DNA of 64,000 nucleotides from Parvibaculaceae bacterium (GTDB taxonomy: Bacteria; Pseudomonadota; Alphaproteobacteria; Parvibaculales; Parvibaculaceae): NCBI GenBank assembly GCA_028283765.1, contig JAPWJY010000008.1:1989001-2053000 (forward strand), written 5' to 3'. A program made the position numbers and the translations under genes. Under the pieces are notes generated by a model, which saw only the letters and a program-made list of their open reading frames with translations, searched no databases and was not told the origin of the DNA. Below are positions 19,329 through 28,108 of this stretch, one piece after another (positions within the stretch are counted from its first letter, which is position 1; the number at the start of each line of letters is the position of its first letter).

Positions 19329-19616
19329 ATTCGCGGCCCCCTTCGGTATTGGCCGAATCAGGTAGGAATGACTCCCCGGCGGCTCACGTTTCTTTCCAGA
19401 ATCTGCGCCTGCTTGCCTGCCATAACCCTGCTACCTCGTTGAAAATCCTCAACAGCGAGCGAAATCAACCTCTTCTGCTTTGTATTGGAGTATGCATAGA
19501 ATTTAATGTTGCGAACTTAAAGCTTCGGGATGGTGGGCCTCGAATGCCGATGGTTGCGCTTACGCGCGCCATGACTGCCATCTCTTCGATTTTGCTCTAT
19601 CGCGGAGGTGCTCAGA
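19329..19616 (+). other. rplI-cfa intergenic stretch
   Basis: This is a region of about 290 bases between the rplI terminator and cfa with no convincing gene. The second half is more A/T-rich than its surroundings (around 19,480-19,530), which is where a cfa promoter would be expected, but I find no well-spaced -35/-10 pair. A clear Shine-Dalgarno (CGGAGG, 19603-19608) closes it. Confidence 0.35.
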
Positions 19617-20858
19617 TTGTTTGGAGTACTGCTCAGACAGGTCGTTGCGCGTGGCACCCTCGTCGTGGTGAACCATGCCGGCCAGAAACGCACCTTTGGG
19701 GACGGCACGGGCGATCCTGTCGTCATCCGCCTCATGGACGCGGGCGTGGCCCTCGGGTTGACGCTCAACCCCTATCTCAAGCTTGGCGAAGCCTATATGG
19801 ATGGCCGCCTCGTCATCGATGCGCCCCACAACATCTATGATTTCCTGGTGCTGGTCCTGTCCAATCTGGGACGCGACTATCCCAATCGCTTCATGCTCTT
19901 CATGGCCTCCCTGCGCCGCCTCAAGCGCCGGCTCGACCAGCACAACCCGGTCGGCAAGGCCAAGCAGAACGTTGCCCACCATTACGATCTCGATGGCGGG
20001 ATCTATGACCTGTTCCTCGACGCCGACCGGCAATATTCCTGCGCCTATTACGAGCGCCCGGACATGACGCTGGAAGAGGCGCAACTGGCCAAGAAGCGCC
20101 ATATCTGCGCCAAGCTGAACCTCCAGCCGGGCCAGAAGGTGCTCGACATCGGCTGCGGCTGGGGCGGGCTCGCGCTCTATCTGGCGGAGGAGTTCGATGT
20201 CGAGGTCGTCGGCGTCACCCTCAGCGAGGAACAGCACCGGCTTGCCACCCGCCGCGCGGCTGAACGGGGGCTTTCAAACCGGGTGACGATCCTTTTGCAG
20301 GATTACCGCACCCTGACCCAGCGCTTCGACCGGATCGTCTCGGTCGGCATGTTCGAGCATGTGGGCGTCGGCCATTTCCCCGAGTATTTCTCCCGGGTCC
20401 GCGATCTGCTCACCGAGGACGGAGTCGCCCTCATCCACACCATCGGCAGGCTGGATCCGCCCGGCTCGACCAACCCGTGGATCGCCAAATACATCTTCCC
20501 CGGCGGCTATATTCCGGCGCTGAGCGAGGTCGCCAGCGTGGTGGAGAAGTCAGGCCTGATCCTGACCGATCTGGAGGTTCTGAGGCTGCATTATGCCGAA
20601 ACGCTGAAAGAATGGCGCCGCCGCTTCATGGCGCGCCGGGACATCGCCGCCAAAATCTATGACGAGCGGTTCTGCCGGATGTGGGAATTCTATCTGGCGG
20701 GCTCGGAATCCTCGTTCCGTTTCGAGGGCATGGTGAACTTCCAGTTCCAGATCACCAAGACCATCGACGCCCTGCCGATCACGCGCGACTACATGTTCGA
20801 GCGGGAAAAGGCCCTGCGCGCCGTCGAAATACCCGGCAAGCTCGCCACGGCTGATTGA
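19617..20858 (+). CDS. cfa: Cyclopropane-fatty-acyl-phospholipid synthase family methyltransferase
   Basis: CFA synthases add a methylene group from S-adenosylmethionine to double bonds of membrane lipids, often at entry to stationary phase or under acid stress. The roughly 413-residue product has an N-terminal lipid-binding region (LNPYLKLGEAYMDGRLVI) and a SAM-dependent core with VLDIGCGWGGLALYLAEEF and VGVTLSEEQ. The conserved VSVGMFEHVGVGHFPEYF and FPGGYIPALSEV follow. The exact family branch (Cfa versus other mycolate-type methyltransferases) is not certain. TTG 19617 has CGGAGG 8 bases upstream; a GTG at 19608 is in frame but overlaps that ribosome-binding site. Confidence 0.88.
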   Translation: MFGVLLRQVVARGTLVVVNHAGQKRTFGDGTGDPVVIRLMDAGVALGLTLNPYLKLGEAYMDGRLVIDAPHNIYDFLVLVLSNLGRDYPNRFMLFMASLRRLKRRLDQHNPVGKAKQNVAHHYDLDGGIYDLFLDADRQYSCAYYERPDMTLEEAQLAKKRHICAKLNLQPGQKVLDIGCGWGGLALYLAEEFDVEVVGVTLSEEQHRLATRRAAERGLSNRVTILLQDYRTLTQRFDRIVSVGMFEHVGVGHFPEYFSRVRDLLTEDGVALIHTIGRLDPPGSTNPWIAKYIFPGGYIPALSEVASVVEKSGLILTDLEVLRLHYAETLKEWRRRFMARRDIAAKIYDERFCRMWEFYLAGSESSFRFEGMVNFQFQITKTIDALPITRDYMFEREKALRAVEIPGKLATAD

Positions 20859-20884
20859 AAGCTGTTTGCTCCATCGACGAACTC

Positions 20885-20918
20885 AAAGGGTTGGCCTTGC
20901 GCCAGCCCTTTTCGTTTG
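20885..20918 (+). terminator. Terminator after cfa
   Basis: An 11-bp stem with one G-U pair (AAAGGGTTGGC at 20885-20895, GCCAGCCCTTT at 20901-20911) is followed by a T-rich run (TTCGTTT). It sits between convergent cfa and the next minus-strand gene. Confidence 0.72.
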
Positions 20919-20944
20919 AAAGCCCGAAAGCCACAAGGAAGCGG

Positions 20945-21400
20945 TCAGTTCACGAACTGCCAGCTTCCATCCGGCTGGCGGCAGGCTGTGCCGTAAATCG
21001 CCTGGTTGCGTCCCTCGATGCGGGCCGTCGAATTATATTCCCGGCAATATTGGCCATCCGCCCGCTGGTAGATGGGCGTGCCGGGATCGATGGCCGGAAC
21101 CTGCGGCTGGGCATAGACGACGGGAGGGGAGGCATAGACCACCGGCGGGCTCGCATAGACGACGGCCGGCGGCGGATAATAGGCCGGGGGCGGCACGACG
21201 ACGACGGGACCCGGCCCGTAATAGTGCCTGTACCCATAGGGCCCATAGGGTCTGTAGCCGCCATGATAATAGGGACGATAGCCGCCGACATTCACGCCGA
21301 CATAAACGCCCGCCTCAACAGGCTGAGGCGCCGCGATGACGGACATAGCCAGCGCCACGGCCAGCGCGGCAGCCGTTAACGCGAAATGAGCGAGACGCAT
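20945..21400 (-). CDS. Secreted Pro/Tyr-rich protein with surface-antigen-like C-terminus
   Basis: The 151-residue product has a signal peptide (through about PQPVEA), a Gly/Tyr/Pro-rich middle (VGGYRPYYHGGYRPYGPYGY) and a short tandem repeat VVYASPP. The C-terminal segment, QYCREYNSTARIEGRNQAIYGTACRQPDGSWQ (residues about 117-148), resembles the end of 17-kDa surface-antigen and RT0821/Lpp0805-type proteins of alphaproteobacteria. Two cysteines there could form a disulfide. Location is probably periplasm or outer membrane; function unknown. It is divergent from dnaB. Confidence 0.7.
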   Translation of the reverse strand: MRLAHFALTAAALAVALAMSVIAAPQPVEAGVYVGVNVGGYRPYYHGGYRPYGPYGYRHYYGPGPVVVVPPPAYYPPPAVVYASPPVVYASPPVVYAQPQVPAIDPGTPIYQRADGQYCREYNSTARIEGRNQAIYGTACRQPDGSWQFVN

Positions 21401-21657
21401 TCAAGCCTCCATGCCCCCCGGCAACGGAACTGATACGCAATTATCGGTGATTTCCGTCGCCGCTTCCAGAGACGGGGAACTTCAAAATGAAAGATAATTA
21501 TCCCCACCCGGAGAGAGGCCCATAAAGAGCCATCACCATGGCACAAATTTGGGGTTTTCCCCGTTATTCACAGGGTCGAATATCTTTCTTGTGGGCAGAT
21601 ATGAATCGGCGAGTTTTCTTTCCCCGCGCGGGCCGCAAACCAAGTATTTGAATAGAC

Positions 21658-23163
21658 ATGGAATCTGCATCAAACGCCTATGCCCTTCCGGTTGCCGCCA
21701 CCGGGCCGGAAAGTCTCGACTACCGCTCTCCCCCTCACAATATCGAGGCGGAGCAGGCCCTGCTCGGCGCCATTCTGGTCAATAACGAGGCCTATGACCG
21801 GGTCGCGATCTTTCTGGAGCCCCGGCACTTCTATGAGCCGCTGCATGGCCGCATCTATGAGGCCATGGCCAAGCTGATCACGCAGGGCCACCTCGCCACG
21901 CCGGTGACGCTCAAGCATTTCTTTGAACGCGACACGGCGCTTCAGGAAATCGGCGGCACGCCCTATCTCGCGCGTCTCGCAGGGGCGGCCACCACCATCT
22001 TCAACACCGAGGAATATGGCCGCGCCATCTATGAGCTGGCGATCCGCCGGGACCTGATCCAGATCGGCTCGGACATTCACCTGCGCGCCTTCGACGCCCC
22101 TGTCGACGACAAGCCGGGCCAGCAGATTCTCGACGCCGAACAGGCGCTCTACAGCCTTGCCGAAAAAGGCAAGTATGAAGGGGGCTTCCAGCCCTTTCAC
22201 GACTCGCTGCGCAATGCCATCGACATGGCGGCGGCGGCCTATGAGCGTGACGGCGGCCTTTCCGGCATCTCCACGGGCCTGAGGGAACTCGACCGGATGC
22301 TGGGCGGCCTGCAACCCTCCGACCTGCTGATCCTCGCCGGGCGGCCCGCCATGGGCAAGACCGCGCTTGCCACCAACATCGCCTTCAACGCCGCCAAGAA
22401 CTATCGCGCCGAGCACCGTTCCGACGGTTCGGTCGAGGTCAAGGATGGCGCGATCGTCGGATTTTTCTCGCTGGAAATGTCGTCGGAGCAGCTCGCCACC
22501 CGCCTTTTGGCCGAACAGGCGAGCATCCCTTCCGAGAAAATCCGCCGCGGCAACATCCATGAGGACGAGTTTCACCGGCTGGTCGACGCCTCGCGCGAGT
22601 TGCAGGCGGTGCCGCTCTATATCGACGACACCGGCGGCCTGACCATCGCCACGCTTGCGGCGCGCGCCCGCCGCCTCAAGCGCCAGCGCGGCCTCGGCCT
22701 TCTCGTCATCGATTATCTGCAACTGCTGTCAGGGTCCGGCAAGGCGGGGGAAAACCGCGTGCAGGAAGTGACCCAGATCACCACCGGCCTCAAGGCGCTG
22801 GCGAAGGAACTGAACGTCCCGATCATCGCGCTTTCCCAGCTTTCCCGTCAGGTCGAGAATCGCGAGGACAAGCGGCCCCAGCTTGCCGACCTGCGCGAAT
22901 CGGGCTCGATCGAGCAGGACGCCGACGTCGTGCTGTTCGTTTATCGCGAGGAATATTACATGGAGCGGCAGGCTCCGCGTGAGGATACCCCTGAATATCA
23001 GCAGTGGCAGAGCGACATGGCGAAGATACACGGGCTTGCCGAAGTCATCATCGGCAAGCAGCGTCATGGACCGACCGGCACCGCGAAGCTACAGTTCCAG
23101 GCGGACGTCACCCGATTCAGTGACCTCGTTCATGACGATCATCTGCCGGAACAGAGATTTTGA
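21658..23163 (+). CDS. dnaB: Replicative DNA helicase DnaB
   Basis: DnaB unwinds DNA at the replication fork as a hexamer. The 501-residue product has the N-terminal domain (PPHNIEAEQALLGAILVNNEAYD) and a RecA-like core. The core holds Walker A AGRPAMGKTALATN, the FFSLEMSSEQLATR motif, the Walker B-type LLVIDYLQLL, and SQLSRQVENREDKRPQLADLRESGSIEQDADVV. Length is standard. The alr start overlaps its stop by four bases, so replication helicase and alanine racemase are transcriptionally linked here. Confidence 0.97.
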   Translation: MESASNAYALPVAATGPESLDYRSPPHNIEAEQALLGAILVNNEAYDRVAIFLEPRHFYEPLHGRIYEAMAKLITQGHLATPVTLKHFFERDTALQEIGGTPYLARLAGAATTIFNTEEYGRAIYELAIRRDLIQIGSDIHLRAFDAPVDDKPGQQILDAEQALYSLAEKGKYEGGFQPFHDSLRNAIDMAAAAYERDGGLSGISTGLRELDRMLGGLQPSDLLILAGRPAMGKTALATNIAFNAAKNYRAEHRSDGSVEVKDGAIVGFFSLEMSSEQLATRLLAEQASIPSEKIRRGNIHEDEFHRLVDASRELQAVPLYIDDTGGLTIATLAARARRLKRQRGLGLLVIDYLQLLSGSGKAGENRVQEVTQITTGLKALAKELNVPIIALSQLSRQVENREDKRPQLADLRESGSIEQDADVVLFVYREEYYMERQAPREDTPEYQQWQSDMAKIHGLAEVIIGKQRHGPTGTAKLQFQADVTRFSDLVHDDHLPEQRF

Positions 23164-24344
23164 GCCTTCCCGAGCCGCGGTCCGCCGCCTTCGCCCCATC
23201 GGACGACGCTTTCGCCGTCGAGCTTCTGGCCGCTGGCGCCATCCTCACCATCGATCTGGATGCGCTGGCCGGGAACTACCGCACAGTCCGCGAGGCCGCG
23301 CCGGGGGCGGAAGCCGCCAGCCTGATCAAATCCGACGCCTATGGGCTCGGCGGCGCGCCTGTCGCCCGGGCTCTGTGGGAGGCGGGCTGCCGGACCTTCT
23401 TCGTCGCCCAGGCGGGCGAAGGCGCAAGCCTGCGCTCGACCCTGCCCAGGGCCGTCATTTATGTGCTGAACGGGCTCTTTCCCGGCACCGCCACGCTCTA
23501 CCGCGACCACGCCCTGCGCCCCTGCCTCTCCAGCCTCGCGGAAGCCGAGGAATGGGCGGCTTTCTGCCGGCAGGAAGGCAGGCTTCCCGCCGCATTGCTG
23601 ATCGATACCGGCATCAACCGGCTCGGCCTCTCCGAAGCGGAAACGGTATCGCTCGCCGCGCGCCCCGATCTGCTGGACGCCTTCGGCCTCACCCTTGTGA
23701 TGAGCCATCACGCCTGCGCCGATGACGCCGCCCACCCGCTCAACAAGCGCCAGCTTGAGCGCTTCGAGCGCCTGCGCCGCCTGCTGCCGGACGCCCCCGC
23801 CAGTCTTGCCAATTCGGCGGGGATCTATCTGGGACCCGAACATCATTTCGATCTCGTCCGGCCCGGCGTCGCCGTTTTTGGCGGCAATCCCTTCTCGGGC
23901 AAGCCCAACCCGTTCCGGCCGGTGGTTTTTCTCGACGCCCGGCTCCAGCAGGTCCGCACGCTCGCGCCCGGCGAAAGCGTCGGCTATGGCGCGACCTTCA
24001 GCGCGACGGAGCCCCGCCGGATCGCCACCCTGTCGGCGGGCTATGGCGACGGCCTGATGCGGGCGCTCAGCGCCTCGGGCAAGGGACGCGCCTGTATCGG
24101 GGGCCATTTCGCCCCCATCGTCGGGCGGATCTCGATGGACATGATCAATATCGATGTCACCGGCGTGCCCGCCTCCCTGCTCGAACGCGGCGCGCTGGTC
24201 GAGCTGCTCGGCAGCCATATCACAGTGGACGAGCTGGCCGCCGCCTGCGGCACCATCGGCTATGAAATCCTCACGGGGCTAGGCCGACGCTATGCCCGCG
24301 TCTATAAAGCAGGCGGACGCATCATCGCCGGAGACAATATCTGA
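23160..24344 (+). CDS. alr: Alanine racemase
   Basis: Alr makes D-alanine for peptidoglycan with pyridoxal phosphate. The 394-residue product has the PLP lysine K57 in SLIKSDAYGLGG (the usual motif is closer to VVKANAYGHG) and the catalytic tyrosine Y276 in ESVGYGATF. It also has ISMDMINIDVT and the C-terminal EILTGLGRRYARVY. The start is a TTG overlapping the dnaB stop (TTGA), the only in-frame start giving the full N-terminal TIM-barrel region. The altered residues around the lysine are seen in some alphaproteobacterial Alr and do not suggest inactivity. Confidence 0.93.
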   Translation: MSLPEPRSAAFAPSDDAFAVELLAAGAILTIDLDALAGNYRTVREAAPGAEAASLIKSDAYGLGGAPVARALWEAGCRTFFVAQAGEGASLRSTLPRAVIYVLNGLFPGTATLYRDHALRPCLSSLAEAEEWAAFCRQEGRLPAALLIDTGINRLGLSEAETVSLAARPDLLDAFGLTLVMSHHACADDAAHPLNKRQLERFERLRRLLPDAPASLANSAGIYLGPEHHFDLVRPGVAVFGGNPFSGKPNPFRPVVFLDARLQQVRTLAPGESVGYGATFSATEPRRIATLSAGYGDGLMRALSASGKGRACIGGHFAPIVGRISMDMINIDVTGVPASLLERGALVELLGSHITVDELAAACGTIGYEILTGLGRRYARVYKAGGRIIAGDNI

Positions 24345-24345
24345 C

Positions 24346-25122
24346 ATGTGGAATCCCTTCGCGATCATCGGCCGGGTCGTTCTGGCGACACTTGAGGAAA
24401 TCGGGCAGCTTTCCCTGTTCACCTGGAACGGTGTCAGCCATGTGGTCCGCCCGCCCTATTTCTTCCGCCTCCTCGGCCAGCAGATGATGCGGATCGGCTA
24501 TTTCTCGCTGCCGGTCGTGGCGATGACCGCCTTTTTCACCGGCGGCGTGCTCGCCCTCCAGATCTATTACGGCGGCAGCCAGTACAATTCGGAATCGATC
24601 GTCGCCACCATCGTGGCGCTGGGCATCACCCGCGAACTGGGACCGGTGCTGGCGGGCCTGATGGTCGCGGGCCGGGTCGGGGCCTCGATCGCGGCGGAAC
24701 TCGGCACCATGCGCGTGACCGAGCAGATCGACGCGCTGACGACGCTTTCCACCAACCCCTACAAATATCTGGTGGCGCCGCGTCTCGTGGCCGCCGTCAT
24801 CACGGTGCCCATTCTGGTCCTCATCGCCGACATCATCGGCGTGATGGGCGGCTATATGGTCGCGACCAAGAACCTCGACTTCAATGGCGGCGTCTATCTG
24901 GCCAACACCATCGACTTTCTCAAGACCGATGATGTGACCTCGGGCCTGATCAAATCGGCGGTGTTCGGCTTCATTATCGCCCTGATGGGCTGCTTTCACG
25001 GTTTCAACTCGAAGGGAGGCGCGCAGGGCGTGGGACGGGCGACGACGAATGCAGTGGTGACCGCCTCGATCCTGATCCTCGCGGCCGACTACGTCATGAC
25101 CTCCCTGATCTTCAAGTCCTGA
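24346..25122 (+). CDS. mlaE: MlaE-type ABC transporter permease
   Basis: The 258-residue product is the inner-membrane permease of the Mla phospholipid transport system, which maintains outer-membrane lipid asymmetry. Conserved elements include ALQIYYGGSQYNSES, GITRELGPVLAGLMVAGRVGASIAAELGTMRVTEQIDAL and GFNSKGGAQGVGRATTNAVV, with about five membrane segments. The frame opens at 24292 inside alr, but ATG 24346 follows the alr stop by one base with GGAGA upstream. mlaF follows after 7 bases. The substrate-binding MlaD gene is not adjacent. Confidence 0.93.
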   Translation: MWNPFAIIGRVVLATLEEIGQLSLFTWNGVSHVVRPPYFFRLLGQQMMRIGYFSLPVVAMTAFFTGGVLALQIYYGGSQYNSESIVATIVALGITRELGPVLAGLMVAGRVGASIAAELGTMRVTEQIDALTTLSTNPYKYLVAPRLVAAVITVPILVLIADIIGVMGGYMVATKNLDFNGGVYLANTIDFLKTDDVTSGLIKSAVFGFIIALMGCFHGFNSKGGAQGVGRATTNAVVTASILILAADYVMTSLIFKS

Positions 25123-25129
25123 GGCGCCG

Positions 25130-25903
25130 ATGACCAAGCTCAAGATCGACCTCAAGAACGTCTCCAAACGGTTCGGCAGCAAGACCGTCCTGAACGGGTT
25201 GAGCCTTTCCATCCCTTCGGGCGAGTCCACCGTGGTGATCGGCGGGTCGGGCACCGGCAAGTCTGTGATGCTGAAATGCATCCTCGGCATCATCACCCCC
25301 GACGCGGGCGAAATCCTCGTCGATGGCGTCGACGTGGTGAAGCTGCGGGGGGGCGACCGCGACGCCTATCTCGCCAAGTTCGGCATGCTCTTTCAGGGCG
25401 GCGCGCTCTTCGACAGCCTGCCGGTCTGGGAAAATGTCGCCTTCGGCCTCATTCAGGGCCGCAACATGGCCCGCGGCAAGGCCAGGGACATCGCCATCGA
25501 AAAGCTGGCGAAGGTGGGGCTGGGCGCCGATGTGGCGAAGCTCTATCCGGCCGAGCTTTCCGGCGGCATGCAGAAGCGCGTGGGACTTGCCCGCGCCATC
25601 GCCGCCGACCCGGAAATCATCTTTTTCGACGAGCCGACCACGGGCCTCGATCCGATCATGGCCGACGTCATCAACGATCTGATCATCGCAACCGTCAAGG
25701 ATCTGGGCGCGACCGCGCTCTCGATCACCCATGACATGGCGAGCGCCCGCAAGATCGCCGACCATATCGCCATGATCTACAAGGGCCGGATCATCTGGAA
25801 CGGTCCGGTCGGCCGGATCGACGACAGCGGCAACGACTATGTGGACCAGTTCATCCATGGCCGCGCCGAGGGGCCGATCACCATGGACCTGCTGAAGCCA
25901 TGA
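25130..25903 (+). CDS. mlaF: MlaF-type ABC transporter ATP-binding protein
   Basis: This 257-residue ATPase drives the MlaE permease. Walker A is GGSGTGKSVMLK (near residues 38-49), the signature is LSGGMQKRVGLARAIA, and Walker B is IIFFDEPTTGLDP; the switch His is in SITHDMASARKI. The AELSGGMQKRV signature with FGMLFQGGALFDSLPVWENV is specific to the Mla branch. It starts 7 bases after mlaE, and radA follows 20 bases after its stop, so the whole stretch reads as one operon from dnaB. Confidence 0.94.
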   Translation: MTKLKIDLKNVSKRFGSKTVLNGLSLSIPSGESTVVIGGSGTGKSVMLKCILGIITPDAGEILVDGVDVVKLRGGDRDAYLAKFGMLFQGGALFDSLPVWENVAFGLIQGRNMARGKARDIAIEKLAKVGLGADVAKLYPAELSGGMQKRVGLARAIAADPEIIFFDEPTTGLDPIMADVINDLIIATVKDLGATALSITHDMASARKIADHIAMIYKGRIIWNGPVGRIDDSGNDYVDQFIHGRAEGPITMDLLKP

Positions 25904-25922
25904 GCGGGCGGCGATAGGCTCC

Positions 25923-27305
25923 ATGGCAAAACCACAGCGCATCTTCGTCTGCCAGTCCTGCGGCGCAGTTTCCCCCCGCTGGGCCGGGCGCTGCGATTCA
26001 TGCGGCGAATGGAACACCATTGTCGAGGAAGCGGCTGAAAACGCCGGTGTCGGCGGCGGCCCCGCAAAGATTGCCGGCGGCAAGAAAGGCCGCGTCATCG
26101 AGCTTGTGCCGCTCGCAGGTGAAAGCGCCGAGCCGCCGCGCATGGCGAGCGGCATCGAGGAGTTCGACCGGGCGACCGGCGGCGGACTGGTCGTCGGCTC
26201 CGCCCTCCTCGTCGGCGGCGATCCGGGGATCGGCAAATCGACCCTGCTGCTGCAGGCGATGGCGGCGCTGGGCGGCCGCGGCCACCGGGCCGTCTATATT
26301 TCCGGCGAGGAGGCCATCGCGCAGGTGCGGATGCGCGCGCGCCGTCTCGGCCTTGCCGACATGCCGGTGGAACTGGGCGCGGAAACCAACCTCAAGGATA
26401 TTCTGGCGACGCTGGAACGCGCGCCGGTGCCTGCCGCCGTGGTCATCGACTCGATCCAGACCATGTGGACCGAGGCACTGGAATCCGCCCCCGGCACCGT
26501 CGCACAGGTGCGCGCCTCCACGCAGGAGCTGGTGCGTTTCGCCAAGAAGCACGGCACCGCCGTCATTCTGGTCGGCCACGTCACCAAGGAAGGCCAGATC
26601 GCGGGGCCCCGCGTGGTCGAGCACATGGTTGACGCCGTGCTCTATTTCGAAGGCGAGCGCGGACACCAGTTCCGCATCCTGCGCGCGGTCAAGAACCGCT
26701 TCGGCCCCGCCAACGAGATCGGCGTGTTCGCCATGGGCGGGCTTGGCCTTGAGGAAGTGCCCAACCCCTCCGCGCTCTTTCTGGGCGAGCGCGACGGCCA
26801 GAGTTCCGGCAGTTCGGTCTTTGCGGGCATAGAGGGCACGAGGCCGGTGCTGGTCGAGATACAGGCGCTCGTCGCCCAGAGCGCGCTCGGCACGCCGCGC
26901 CGGGCCGTGGTCGGCTGGGACAGCGGGCGATTGTCGATGGTGCTCGCCGTGCTCGACGCCCGCTGCGGGCTGTCGCTCGCCGGGCAGGACGTCTATCTCA
27001 ACGTCGCGGGTGGATTGAAGATCAACGAACCGGCCGCCGACCTTGCGGTCGCCGCCGCGCTTGTTTCCTCGACCGGCGGCGTGCCGCTGCCCGCCGACTG
27101 CGTGATTTTCGGTGAGATCAGCCTTTCAGGCCAGATTCGCCCCGTCAACCAGATGGAAGCGCGCCTCAAGGAGGCCGAAAAGCTGGGATTCAGGCGGGCG
27201 ATCCTGCCCAGGGGCGCGTCGAAGGCGATCCCCGGCGGTCTGGCCGTGAAAGAGGTCGCAGACCTTGCGGAACTCGTCGCCTATCTGATGGTACGGGACG
27301 CCTGA
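25923..27305 (+). CDS. radA: DNA repair protein RadA
   Basis: RadA (Sms) is a RecA-like ATPase and helicase that processes recombination intermediates. The 460-residue product begins with a four-cysteine zinc finger (C10, C13, C24, C27 in FVCQSCGAVSPRWAGRCDSC). It then has Walker A GGDPGIGKSTLLLQ, the RadA-specific KNRFGPANEIGVF motif and a C-terminal Lon-protease-like domain (PADCVIFGEISLSGQIRPV). All key motifs are intact. Confidence 0.97.
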   Translation: MAKPQRIFVCQSCGAVSPRWAGRCDSCGEWNTIVEEAAENAGVGGGPAKIAGGKKGRVIELVPLAGESAEPPRMASGIEEFDRATGGGLVVGSALLVGGDPGIGKSTLLLQAMAALGGRGHRAVYISGEEAIAQVRMRARRLGLADMPVELGAETNLKDILATLERAPVPAAVVIDSIQTMWTEALESAPGTVAQVRASTQELVRFAKKHGTAVILVGHVTKEGQIAGPRVVEHMVDAVLYFEGERGHQFRILRAVKNRFGPANEIGVFAMGGLGLEEVPNPSALFLGERDGQSSGSSVFAGIEGTRPVLVEIQALVAQSALGTPRRAVVGWDSGRLSMVLAVLDARCGLSLAGQDVYLNVAGGLKINEPAADLAVAAALVSSTGGVPLPADCVIFGEISLSGQIRPVNQMEARLKEAEKLGFRRAILPRGASKAIPGGLAVKEVADLAELVAYLMVRDA

Positions 27306-27347
27306 AAAGCCGAATCACGATACAATCCATGCAAAGGGGAGAGCCGG

Positions 27348-28049
27348 GTGACGCCTTTTGACCTGATATTGCTCGTCATTATCCTGATATCGGGTGTGCT
27401 CGCGATGACCCGGGGCTTCACCAGCGAGGTCCTGTCGATTCTGGCCTGGGTGGTTGCGGCCATCGTGGCGCTGAAGTTCTATCCGCTCCTCACGCCCTAT
27501 CTTCACGGCCTCGTAACGCCTGAATGGCTGGCCTCGGTTGCTGCGGCGGCGGGCCTTTTTATCGTCGTTTTCATTGCCGTTTCCATGCTTTCCTTCCGCT
27601 GGAACCGGCATGTCCACGCCATCCACCGTCATGCGGGCCTGCTTGACCGGACCTTCGGCTTCATTTTTGGCATCGCCCGGGGCGTGCTGATCGTTTCCAT
27701 CGGCTATCTGTTTTTCACCTGGCTTGTCCCGAACCAGCAGGAACGTCCCGAGTGGCTGACGCAGTCGAAGTTCACGCCCCTGCTCGAACAGGTCTCGACC
27801 GCCCTCTTCTCTCTGGCCCCGGCCACCGGGCAGGCGGCGTCGTCCGTCTTGAGTCCGGCGCCATCGACCCCATATTCGCCTTCGACCGATGCGCCTTCCG
27901 CGCCACAGGGTGCGGGTAATCCGACCGACGCGGCAAAGAGCCCTGCCGGGAATAGCAGTAACGGGAATGACACAAACGGGAACACTGGCTATAACAGCGC
28001 CGAACGGCGGGGTATGGATCGGCTTTTCGACAGCACGACGGGGAATTGA
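27348..28049 (+). CDS. cvpA: CvpA family membrane protein
   Basis: CvpA-family proteins are inner-membrane proteins needed for colicin V production in E. coli and linked to envelope homeostasis. The 233-residue product begins TPFDLILLVIILISGVLAMTRGFTSEVLSI, the family signature, with four membrane segments over the first 130 residues. The last 90 residues are Ser/Pro/Ala/Asn-rich (SAPQGAGNPTDAAKSPAGN) and probably disordered. The start is GTG 27348 with GGGGAGAG upstream. It sits directly before purF, a conserved pairing. Confidence 0.9.
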   Translation: MTPFDLILLVIILISGVLAMTRGFTSEVLSILAWVVAAIVALKFYPLLTPYLHGLVTPEWLASVAAAAGLFIVVFIAVSMLSFRWNRHVHAIHRHAGLLDRTFGFIFGIARGVLIVSIGYLFFTWLVPNQQERPEWLTQSKFTPLLEQVSTALFSLAPATGQAASSVLSPAPSTPYSPSTDAPSAPQGAGNPTDAAKSPAGNSSNGNDTNGNTGYNSAERRGMDRLFDSTTGN

Positions 28050-28108
28050 GCGACTGGTGATCCTGCAAGGGATCGTGGCTATCGGAGCCTCTTTTCGGAG
28101 TCCGTGGA

